A stretch of 5,682 bases of DNA. It comes from Chlamydiota bacterium (GTDB taxonomy: Bacteria > Chlamydiota > Chlamydiia > Chlamydiales > JAJFMK01). Location: assembly GCA_021772215.1 (NCBI GenBank), contig JAJFMK010000209.1, positions 1 through 5,682 of the forward strand. Reading direction: 5' to 3'. The position numbers were made by a program, and so were the translations under genes. Positions within the stretch are counted from its first letter, which is position 1; each line of letters starts with the position of its first letter. The notes beneath the pieces were generated by a model that ran no database searches, had not been told where the DNA came from, and saw only the letters and a program-made list of their open reading frames with translations. Of the stretch, positions 1 through 5,230 are shown piece by piece.

Positions 1-732
1 CCCGGTCAATGAATAACCGTGCTGCCTCATTAAGGCACTTAAATTTCTGTCAATAAGCTGAAGATCATCAGGAGAATAATGCCTCAGATGTTGGAGAGAC
101 TGATACATTGGTGGGTAGGCTCGCACTGCTCGATTAATATCTTCTCGAGCATATTGATAACCTAAGAGGTCTAACATTATCCCAAGAGAGATCTTCGGGT
201 TTTTGCACATATCTTCATAATAGATCGTCGATACATCTTCTCTGCTATCCCAGTAGGTCTGAAAAGTCTTCCAACTCTCAATGAGGTTTGGCAAGTTCTC
301 TTTAAAGGATTGGTTGGTATACCCACGTTTTAAGCGGAAAATGTAGTGAGAATATAGACTATCGATGGGATGACGAATGATCCGAATCACATGCTGATAG
401 GGAAGGTTTTGGTTGTGGGCTGTTCTAAAAGCTGGGAAGTGCGTTTTGATGAGGACTGAGTCTTCGATTCTTGGATATCTTGCTCTTCCCTCATATCCAT
501 GAGAGGCAACATACCCTCCCCAGGGAAATTTTTTTGGTAGATGACCATCATCTCTATAAACAGAGCTCGTAGCAATGCCTGATGCCTCTTCAATTAAATA
601 ACGGGCCCAGTGATTTCCAGATCTGGGGTAAGTGGCAAGGTAGACTCTGCAATATCCATCCGGTGATGAAAATAGGTGAAGCGGCATAAATAAGCAGATT
701 GCTAGGCAGAGAATAGGAGCTCTTTTTGACAT
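1..732 (-). CDS. Sulfotransferase-domain protein with N-terminal signal/anchor segment (3' end cut by window edge)
   Basis: An open frame of 244 codons runs off the left edge without a stop. Sulfotransferases move a sulfuryl group from PAPS to a hydroxyl or amine of a carbohydrate, lipid or protein. The PAPS signature is complete. The 5'-phosphosulfate loop is YPRSGNHW at residues 35-42, the catalytic-type IKTHFP lies at 95-100 (K96, H98), and the 3'-phosphate motif RHPIDSLYS spans 120-128, with Arg and Ser eight apart as in the family. A YYEDM motif is at 171-175. The wording GNHWARYLIEEASG (39-52) recalls WSCD-type eukaryotic sulfotransferases more than usual bacterial ones (from memory). 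Residues 1-23 (MSKR, then a hydrophobic run from A5 to F21) look like a signal peptide or anchor, which is odd because PAPS is cytosolic in bacteria. The start ATG at 732 follows an in-frame stop at 747-745 and has GAGG 10 nt upstream. The end, ...MRQHGYSLTG, suggests few residues are missing. The acceptor is unknown. Confidence 0.85.
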   Translation of the reverse strand, partial: MSKRAPILCLAICLFMPLHLFSSPDGYCRVYLATYPRSGNHWARYLIEEASGIATSSVYRDDGHLPKKFPWGGYVASHGYEGRARYPRIEDSVLIKTHFPAFRTAHNQNLPYQHVIRIIRHPIDSLYSHYIFRLKRGYTNQSFKENLPNLIESWKTFQTYWDSREDVSTIYYEDMCKNPKISLGIMLDLLGYQYAREDINRAVRAYPPMYQSLQHLRHYSPDDLQLIDRNLSALMRQHGYSLTG

Positions 733-757
733 TGATATTGTACCTCATGACGGCTCC

Positions 758-779
758 CCCCTCTCTAATTAGAGGAGGG
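758..779. other. Imperfect hairpin between nicotinamidase and sulfotransferase genes
   Basis: The core CTCTAATTAGAG (763-774) is a perfect 12-base palindrome. It is extended by a wobble, one mismatch and three G-C pairs. It lies in the 59-nt gap between two same-strand genes. On the minus strand the right arm runs into GGGGGGAG and no U-tract follows, so it is a poor intrinsic terminator. It could be an mRNA-stability or processing hairpin, or a weak attenuator that lowers sulfotransferase expression. Confidence 0.4.
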
Positions 780-791
780 AATCGTAGTTAT

Positions 792-1562
792 TCAGATGGA
801 AGTGATCTGTGCTTCGCCCATAGCTTTGAGCGCAGCATCACAAGTATCTTTTGCTACACCTGCTGAGAGATCTTCGATAAAGATCACATTAAAACCAGCT
901 TCCTTTAGCTGGTGAGCGGAGCGTTGTACGCAGTAATCGGTTGCTAGACCACCAATCAAAACTGTTGTGATTCCTTGATCTTTTAGCTTCTTTACGATGT
1001 CAGAAGCAGGTTTGCCCGCTTCATTAGTGACGATACTGTAGCTTTCGACCGGCTCTTCGCCTTTTGTAAACTGTTGCTGAACATGTCTTGTGTCAACCAT
1101 CAGCTCAGCGCCGTGACTTCTTTGGATGCAGTGGTCTGGCCAGAGAGTATGGTCTTTGGGTGGGCAACCCTCGTAAGCGATCGTCTTCATTGTGAAAGGC
1201 GCTTGAGAATGTGTCGAAGCGAAGCTGATGTGACCCTTAGGGTGCCAATCTTGTGTTGTTACGGTGAGGACTCCTCTCTCTTTAAAAATCCGGAAGATCT
1301 CATTGAAGAGCGCGCCAATACGCTGTCCACCGTTAACAGCGAGATTTCCCTCTTCAGCAAAATCCCACTGAAGGTCAATACCAACGATGGCAATTTCGCT
1401 CCAATTGGGATTAGAGCCTAGATGCGCTATAACTCTATCAGCAATCTGCTGCGCAGCTTGAACGACTTCTGTGCGCTTGTAATATTTTGATCCTGCTACG
1501 AGGTCAAGTGCTAAGTCAGCAGCCCATCTAGTATTTTTCCAATTTGCTAGTGCATGTGTCAT
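792..1562 (-). CDS. pncA: Nicotinamidase (PncA family) with long N-terminal extension
   Basis: A cysteine hydrolase that converts nicotinamide to nicotinate plus ammonia, feeding NAD salvage through nicotinate phosphoribosyltransferase in the cytosol. The predicted protein is 256 aa. The isochorismatase-like fold starts near residue 57. The catalytic triad is Asp63 (VGIDLQWDF), Lys167 (FTKGEEP) and Cys211 (GLATDYCVQRSA). Metal ligands are Asp105, His107 and His111 (DWHPKGH) and His144 (WPDHC). The TDYCV context and the intact metal site favour nicotinamidase over other isochorismatase-like hydrolases; related pyrazinamidase activity would come with the same fold. About 55 residues precede the domain (tryptophan/alanine-rich, probably helical), making it longer than the usual 180-215 aa. 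I chose ATG 1562 because AAGGAG sits 7 nt upstream; the TTG at 1595 would add 11 residues and lacks a comparable site. It may be cotranscribed with the sulfotransferase gene downstream. No export signal is seen. Confidence 0.93.
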   Translation of the reverse strand: MTHALANWKNTRWAADLALDLVAGSKYYKRTEVVQAAQQIADRVIAHLGSNPNWSEIAIVGIDLQWDFAEEGNLAVNGGQRIGALFNEIFRIFKERGVLTVTTQDWHPKGHISFASTHSQAPFTMKTIAYEGCPPKDHTLWPDHCIQRSHGAELMVDTRHVQQQFTKGEEPVESYSIVTNEAGKPASDIVKKLKDQGITTVLIGGLATDYCVQRSAHQLKEAGFNVIFIEDLSAGVAKDTCDAALKAMGEAQITSI

Positions 1563-1569
1563 TGTAAAT

Positions 1570-1575
1570 CTCCTT
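1570..1575 (-). promoter_or_regulatory. Shine-Dalgarno site that fixes the pncA start
   Basis: AAGGAG on the minus strand lies 7 nt before ATG 1562. It falls inside the longer TTG-initiated frame, so it argues strongly for the shorter protein. Confidence 0.85.
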
Positions 1576-1598
1576 GTTAGGTAGCCACTGGTCAATTC

Positions 1599-1618
1599 GC
1601 GAAAGGCCGCTTTTTCGC
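1599..1618 (-). other. Inverted repeat in the pncA upstream region
   Basis: GCGAAA (1599-1604) and TTTCGC (1613-1618) are perfect reverse complements separated by 8 nt that include GGCCGC. If pncA is transcribed from further upstream, this is a 5'-UTR hairpin about 23 nt before the SD. No role can be assigned from sequence alone. Confidence 0.35.
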
Positions 1619-1654
1619 CATTTTGTTCTCATTTGATCAATTTCATAAGCCCTC

Positions 1655-1668
1655 TACTGTCAACAGTA
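1655..1668. promoter_or_regulatory. Palindrome TACTGT-CA-ACAGTA, candidate operator for pncA
   Basis: The 6-base arms are perfect, with a 2-base spacer. Read on the minus strand it contains TTGACA (1663-1658), an exact -35 consensus, but the matching -10 position holds only ATTGAT/TTGATC. It also lies where transcription from the TATAAA at 1680-1675 would begin. Either placement suits a repressor site controlling pncA. The binding protein is unknown. Confidence 0.35.
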
Positions 1669-1674
1669 TGCGAA

Positions 1675-1680
1675 TTTATA
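1675..1680 (-). promoter_or_regulatory. Possible -10 element for pncA
   Basis: TATAAA on the minus strand lies within ATTTTATAAAT. The -35 region is weak (TTTGCT at 16-nt spacing). Transcription would start near 1668 and give a leader of about 105 nt before ATG 1562. This is tentative because a TTGACA just downstream offers a competing -35. Confidence 0.3.
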
Positions 1681-1790
1681 AAATCAACCAACTAAAAGCA
1701 AAATCAAAAGAAAAATCGGCTGTACCCTAATTGATCAGTGTCTCCTTATGTGTCTGTACAATGAGATCTTAAGCTACGCTGCTCTTTTTA

Positions 1791-1819
1791 TTGAATTCAA
1801 TTGTTTCTTTTGATAAAAT
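1791..1819 (+). promoter_or_regulatory. Strong promoter for the DUF924 gene, with palindromic -35 region
   Basis: The -35 is TTGAAT (1791-1796), the spacer is 17 nt, and the -10 is TAAAAT (1814-1819) preceded by an extended -10 TGA (1811-1813). The -35 lies within a perfect 12-base palindrome, ATTGAATTCAAT (1790-1801), which could be an operator. The expected transcription start is about 1826, only 2-3 nt before the ATG at 1829. Confidence 0.65.
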
Positions 1820-1828
1820 GACGACTTT

Positions 1829-2464
1829 ATGAAAACTATCTTAGTATGTTTACTTTGCCTAAGCTCTCTTTGTGCAGTTGAGCCTAAGAGTATCGTTGAT
1901 GAATGGCTGCATTCTGAAGAGCATGTTGTTGTGAGGACTCTCCATCGTGAGCTCGCCCTGGTACCTAAATGGGATGAGGAGAAAAAGGGTGAGGCTATCA
2001 AGTTGGTCGAGATGGCCGGAGAAGGAAAGCTTGACCACTGGAAAAGCAATGCGAAGGGTTACTTAGCCCTCTCTATCCTGCTCAATCAGTATCCAAGAGC
2101 GCTCTGGCCCTCCTCTACGCAGGCGTATGCACTCGATGAAGGAGCTGAAAGGCTGGTTATTGAGGGTATTGAACTGCAGTTTGATCGTGACCTCTCCCCT
2201 ACCGAACGTCTGATATTCTACCTACCCCTAATTCAGAGCGAAGATGTCTCCCGCTTAAAAGTAGCCATCGAAAAGCTGCGCTCCTTAGCAGCAACCCCAT
2301 CTGATGGAAAAGAGGCTGTTTTTGAAGAGCAGCTAGAGATGGCTCTTTTTCGCTTAAGCCTAGTTGAACGCTTTGGCCGCCTTCCACAGAGGAATGAGCC
2401 TCTCGGTCGCCACTCCTCAGATGAGGAGATCCAAGCCATGCACCAATCCCCCATAAAGCATTAA
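1829..2464 (+). CDS. DUF924-family protein with signal peptide
   Basis: The 211-residue protein matches DUF924 (PF06041, a TPR-like helical family of unknown biochemical role) by motifs in order: LLNQYPRALW at 84-93 (family-like DQFPRNIY), then FDRDLSPTERLIFYLPL at 118-134 followed by SED, and ERFGRLPQRNEPLGR at 180-194. The domain begins near SIVDEWL at 21-27, the usual N-terminus of the family. Residues 1-19 (MKTILVCLLCLSSLCAVEP) are therefore an added segment with the look of a signal peptide. The short n-region and cleavage near LCA|VE are plausible, and SSLC is only a poor lipobox. Most DUF924 proteins I know of lack a signal, so a periplasmic or secreted location would be unusual. The C-terminus ends soon after the last motif and may be slightly short. 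No SD precedes ATG 1829, and the promoter is close enough to make the mRNA leaderless. No terminator follows, so read-through to the next gene is possible. Confidence 0.85.
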   Translation: MKTILVCLLCLSSLCAVEPKSIVDEWLHSEEHVVVRTLHRELALVPKWDEEKKGEAIKLVEMAGEGKLDHWKSNAKGYLALSILLNQYPRALWPSSTQAYALDEGAERLVIEGIELQFDRDLSPTERLIFYLPLIQSEDVSRLKVAIEKLRSLAATPSDGKEAVFEEQLEMALFRLSLVERFGRLPQRNEPLGRHSSDEEIQAMHQSPIKH

Positions 2465-2487
2465 GAGCTAATTAGATAGATAGTTAT

Positions 2488-2517
2488 TTCAATTAATTAT
2501 TTGATATTAGTTATAAT
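2488..2517 (+). promoter_or_regulatory. Promoter upstream of the tyrosine-rich protein gene
   Basis: A perfect -10, TATAAT (2512-2517), sits in a very AT-rich stretch. The best -35 is the weak TTCAAT (2488-2493) at 18-nt spacing. The expected start is about 2524, which would put the 5' end of the transcript inside the left arm of the leader hairpin. Confidence 0.55.
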
Positions 2518-2521
2518 ATCC

Positions 2522-2559
2522 TTAGGAGGTGAGGTGAATTTTACCTCCTAAAGGAGGAG
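2522..2559 (+). promoter_or_regulatory. SD/anti-SD leader with two mutually exclusive hairpins
   Basis: TTAGGAGGT (2522-2530) and ACCTCCTAA (2543-2551) form a perfect 9-bp stem around a 12-nt loop. The right arm is an anti-Shine-Dalgarno sequence. Its CCTCC (2544-2548) can instead pair with GGAGG (2553-2557), which is the real SD of the gene, 5 nt before ATG 2563. A further GAGGT (2531-2535) can pair with ACCTC too. In the long stem the SD is left free; in the short hairpin (5 bp, TAAA loop) it is hidden. The pairings are seen directly; that they regulate translation is inference. The dyad could also be a DNA operator or an mRNA-protecting 5' hairpin. Confidence 0.55.
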
Positions 2560-2562
2560 CCC

Positions 2563-2862
2563 ATGCTAAGACACTTTAAATCAGTGATTCTAGCAGTTCT
2601 AGCTGTTGGCTTAATCGCAGTCGGGGGGTCATCTGGGGATATTCTAACCCAAAGAGAGTCAAAGACTCAAACCCCCGCAATATCAGCTATCGGCTTCAGT
2701 TTTGGAGTGTATGGAGGGCGCCATTCTAGAGGGGGTTACTATCGCGGGTATCAAGGCTATCGCCCTGGTTACTATGGACCAAGGGTTTACCCTGGGTATC
2801 AATACCGCTATAACCCCTATTATTACAATGGCCCAAACTACTACCATCACTGGTACCGTTAA
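2563..2862 (+). CDS. Small exported protein with Tyr/Gly/Arg-rich low-complexity tail
   Basis: A 99-residue protein of no family I recognise. Residues 1-24 (MLRHFKSVIL, then AVLAVGLIAVGG) form a clear signal peptide or single membrane anchor with basic residues ahead of the hydrophobic core. Residues 26-43 are polar. From residue 50 to 99 there are 17 tyrosines among 50 residues, mixed with Gly, Arg, Pro and Asn in loose GY, PGY and YYRGY units, ending in YYHHWYR. Cysteine is absent. Such a tail is probably disordered and might act as a surface, matrix or cell-envelope component, with Tyr and Arg offering stacking or cross-linking; this is inference. The start is well supported by AGGAGG 5 nt upstream. 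It has its own promoter, a structured leader that may control translation, and a strong terminator right after the stop, so it is probably a monocistronic, highly expressed gene. Confidence 0.85.
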   Translation: MLRHFKSVILAVLAVGLIAVGGSSGDILTQRESKTQTPAISAIGFSFGVYGGRHSRGGYYRGYQGYRPGYYGPRVYPGYQYRYNPYYYNGPNYYHHWYR

Positions 2863-2870
2863 ACTCTTCT

Positions 2871-2897
2871 AGCCCCCCATCTTGGGGGGCTTTTGTT
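2871..2897 (+). terminator. Rho-independent terminator
   Basis: AGCCCCCC (2871-2878) pairs perfectly with GGGGGGCT (2884-2891) around the loop ATCTT, followed by TTTTGTT. It begins 8 nt after the stop codon of the tyrosine-rich protein gene. Confidence 0.93.
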
Positions 2898-2921
2898 AAG
2901 TTGCCTTAACATAATCTTAAC
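2895..2921. repeat. GTTAAG/CTTAAC repeat cluster upstream of the large-protein operon
   Basis: GTTAAG (2895-2900) and CTTAAC (2905-2910) form a 6-base inverted repeat with a 4-nt spacer. A second CTTAAC (2916-2921) follows 5 nt later. The cluster sits 12 nt upstream of the -35 of the next promoter, a position suited to an activator or repressor site. The sites are short, so chance is not excluded. Confidence 0.35.
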
Positions 2922-2932
2922 AAGAGATTGAT

Positions 2933-2961
2933 TTGAAATATTCGATTGATTCATTTATAAT
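2933..2961 (+). promoter_or_regulatory. Near-consensus promoter of the large-protein operon
   Basis: TTGAAA (2933-2938), a spacer of exactly 17 nt, then TATAAT (2956-2961). The expected start is near 2968, giving a leader of about 19 nt with AAGGA (2977-2981) placed 5 nt before ATG 2987. Confidence 0.8.
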
Positions 2962-2986
2962 ATACCTTTAAGCATCAAGGAAAAAG

Positions 2987-5230
2987 ATGAGTTTTATCTC
3001 CATCCGTGAAGGATACAACAGTGCTGCATCTAAGCTCGCTATTTTAAGGCAAGAGTTGGCTGCAGCTGTTTCAAAAATGGTTCGAGTTTTTCGCCGCGCT
3101 ATTGGTTGGTCTGTTGAGCTAAACAGCGATCAAATTCAAGCTCTGCAGGCGCACCGTTTTGCTCCCTATTCTCAGGAGAAAAAACCGGAGGCCACAACCA
3201 CGTTTAACCAAAATTTCCAAACCTTCCTATTTGATATGATTCTCCCCTCCTTAGATGAGGGCTCAGAGCAGTTCAATCAGCTAGTAGGTGAGTTTGTTGA
3301 ATATCTAAAGGGAGCAGCTCCTCAAGGAATTGAGGTCACCTCTCAAGTTCTTGGAGACTACCTCGCTGCGCTCTACATTGATGAAGATGACCCTCCATTG
3401 AACGACGTTGTTTTACATCTATTTACGAGAACTACCGGTCTTGAGTTTAAAAAGAGCAGTGGTGGAGTCACAGGATTTCTCGGGTCAATCTTCTCACCAC
3501 AAAGCGGCCCTTCTTCCCCTCTCTTAGATCGCGCCCTTCAGTCTGTTGAACAAAATAAGAGAAGCGCTGTGAAAGCGGCACTACTAGATCATCTTAACAA
3601 GAATGAGCTTCTGAAGATTTTGGATCCGGATTCTGCAAAGTCACTTATATCTTCAATGGTTGTTGAGGCTCTTAAAGAGAACTTGATGAGTAAGGAGGAG
3701 CAGAGCGTTCAACTCCTGCTTCAGATGATCAATCCACAGCAAGGGATAGACTCTGAGAAGATGGCAGAGAGTGATCGGGAGGAGTTCGTTAAAATTGTTC
3801 TGCCGATAGCTCTTAAGCGAATCGGGAGCGTCCTCAATCACGTTGATTGGTCTTTGATCTTTGACACAGGTATCAATGAACTCTCAAACCACTTGGACCG
3901 GCTCACCCCAGCAAAAGTGGCACGCATGCGTGCTATGGAGCTCAATGAGAAAGCAAAACAGGTTCTCTTCAACAAATCCTCTGATAGTGACCGTGCCCGC
4001 GCCCTACTACATATCAAAAGAGCATATGGCTATCGTGACCAGTTTGGTCCTGTTAAAGATTACTTAGAGAGTGAGGCTGCTAAGATACATGAAAAGGAAG
4101 ATTTAGATAGAATATCCGCCATCGCATTTCAACACCCGAGAAAGAGTCGGATGAGCCGCTTCATTATCGAACAGATGCTCCCCGTTATCGAGGCGCTCCT
4201 TAGCGCCGATGTTCTTGAATCTCTTCTTACCGATATCCTACAAGAGGAAGAGGTTAAGATTATCTTAAACAGGAATGGGCTTCTTACCAATATCAACCCT
4301 AAAGTCATACATGACTTTTTAGCTCCTAGCCTTTCTCGATTTTTAGTCACATCAGCCATCTACCATCTCTCCAAAATGCTAACAAAGGACAACCTGGAAG
4401 CGACCCTTTGCGATAACAATATTCGCAAAATGACTCAGCAGCTTTTACCGACGGCAATCGACAAAGTGAAGGAGAGTTTCTTTTCTCAGGAATTCTATCG
4501 ACAGCCCGATGAGATCGTCTCCTATTTAAAAGGTAGAATTGATCAGCCAGGAGCAGCTATTCAAAAGTTTACAGAAATCTATGGCGAACAGCCGAATGAG
4601 AGCTGGTTTAAGGAGGAGAAAAAGAGGCTTCTCTCATATCTTACACCCCTTGGAAAAAGCGTTGAAACCGCCTCTGATGATCTACTCTTGGATATCATTT
4701 TAGAGCACGGCAAGGGACTGCCTTCATCAGCTGACGCCGTCATCTACCAGCGCTTTATCCACACAGCGGGTTCCAACTTTGGCAATATTCCATCGAAGAT
4801 TACTGTGCCGCTTCTTCAAACTTCTTTGGTGACAAGACCTCTGGGACAGATGATATCTTCATCTCTTCACCCCTATCGAAACAGCCCAAATGAAACCTTA
4901 AGACTGCTGCAAGAATTAATGAAGGCAGAGCCATCACAGCCGGTCGATAAGCCACTAGATCAACAGATATCAGAACTTTCGAGATGGATCTTCTTAGGCG
5001 TTCGCCGCACACTCTCTTCGGGGACATTGGGACCTATAAAGGTTAGCGCTTATAATCTTCAATTGGGATCGGATGAAAAATTCCTTAAGGCACGCATTCA
5101 CGATCTGATGGAGGATATCCTCTTTCAGCAGGCCAGAATTAACGCCGCATTAGCGTTAGATCTAGCGACAGTCCTCTCACCCCACCTCACCCTAGGAATA
5201 AAGCAGGCAACGACAGGAGCTCCAAGATGA
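2987..5230 (+). CDS. Large alpha-helical orphan protein (747 aa)
   Basis: I do not recognise a family. The protein looks almost wholly helical and soluble, without a signal peptide or transmembrane segment. The first 45 residues form an amphipathic, basic stretch (KMVRVFRRAIGW at 30-41). A Gly/Ser/Pro linker at 157-178 (SSGGVTGFLGS then SPQSGPSSP) separates an N-terminal part from the rest. Short hydrophobic helices centred on Leu-Pro or a similar step recur: MILP (84-87), IVLP (270-273), QMLP (396-399), FLAP (444-447), QLLP (485-488) and TVP (606-608). This suggests a degenerate helical-repeat scaffold. The only cysteine is Cys475. No catalytic motif stands out. It has its own strong promoter and an AAGGA site, and its TGA overlaps the ATG of the next gene, implying a coupled pair. 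In an intracellular bacterium it could be a secreted effector or inclusion protein, but that is a guess from context only. Confidence 0.85.
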   Translation: MSFISIREGYNSAASKLAILRQELAAAVSKMVRVFRRAIGWSVELNSDQIQALQAHRFAPYSQEKKPEATTTFNQNFQTFLFDMILPSLDEGSEQFNQLVGEFVEYLKGAAPQGIEVTSQVLGDYLAALYIDEDDPPLNDVVLHLFTRTTGLEFKKSSGGVTGFLGSIFSPQSGPSSPLLDRALQSVEQNKRSAVKAALLDHLNKNELLKILDPDSAKSLISSMVVEALKENLMSKEEQSVQLLLQMINPQQGIDSEKMAESDREEFVKIVLPIALKRIGSVLNHVDWSLIFDTGINELSNHLDRLTPAKVARMRAMELNEKAKQVLFNKSSDSDRARALLHIKRAYGYRDQFGPVKDYLESEAAKIHEKEDLDRISAIAFQHPRKSRMSRFIIEQMLPVIEALLSADVLESLLTDILQEEEVKIILNRNGLLTNINPKVIHDFLAPSLSRFLVTSAIYHLSKMLTKDNLEATLCDNNIRKMTQQLLPTAIDKVKESFFSQEFYRQPDEIVSYLKGRIDQPGAAIQKFTEIYGEQPNESWFKEEKKRLLSYLTPLGKSVETASDDLLLDIILEHGKGLPSSADAVIYQRFIHTAGSNFGNIPSKITVPLLQTSLVTRPLGQMISSSLHPYRNSPNETLRLLQELMKAEPSQPVDKPLDQQISELSRWIFLGVRRTLSSGTLGPIKVSAYNLQLGSDEKFLKARIHDLMEDILFQQARINAALALDLATVLSPHLTLGIKQATTGAPR

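Noticed and set aside
387..593. 68-codon minus-strand frame inside the sulfotransferase gene
   Set aside because: It is another frame of the sulfotransferase region; the true frame contains the PAPS-binding motifs.
758..779. Hairpin considered as terminator of pncA
   Set aside because: The stem has a mismatch and a wobble, and no run of U follows on either strand, so it is listed only as a hairpin.
1074..1421. 115-codon plus-strand frame within pncA
   Set aside because: It is antisense to a well-supported nicotinamidase with all catalytic residues, has no recognisable motif, and has no promoter or SD of its own.
1633..1738. TTGATCA occurring twice (1633 and 1731) in the divergent intergenic region
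   Set aside because: Short, AT-rich palindromes containing GATC are common by chance, and the spacing shows no clear link to a promoter.
1748..1813. 21-codon plus-strand frame just upstream of the DUF924 gene (MCLYNEILSYAALF...)
   Set aside because: No Shine-Dalgarno site, very short, and it overlaps the -35 of the DUF924 promoter; probably chance.
1774..2049. 91-codon minus-strand frame over the promoter and start of the DUF924 gene
   Set aside because: It is Ser/Thr-rich shadow translation of the opposite strand of a recognised coding region.
4193..4208. GGCGC...GCGCC inverted repeat inside the 747-residue protein gene
   Set aside because: Only 5-base arms within coding sequence, with no U-tract and no sign of a function.
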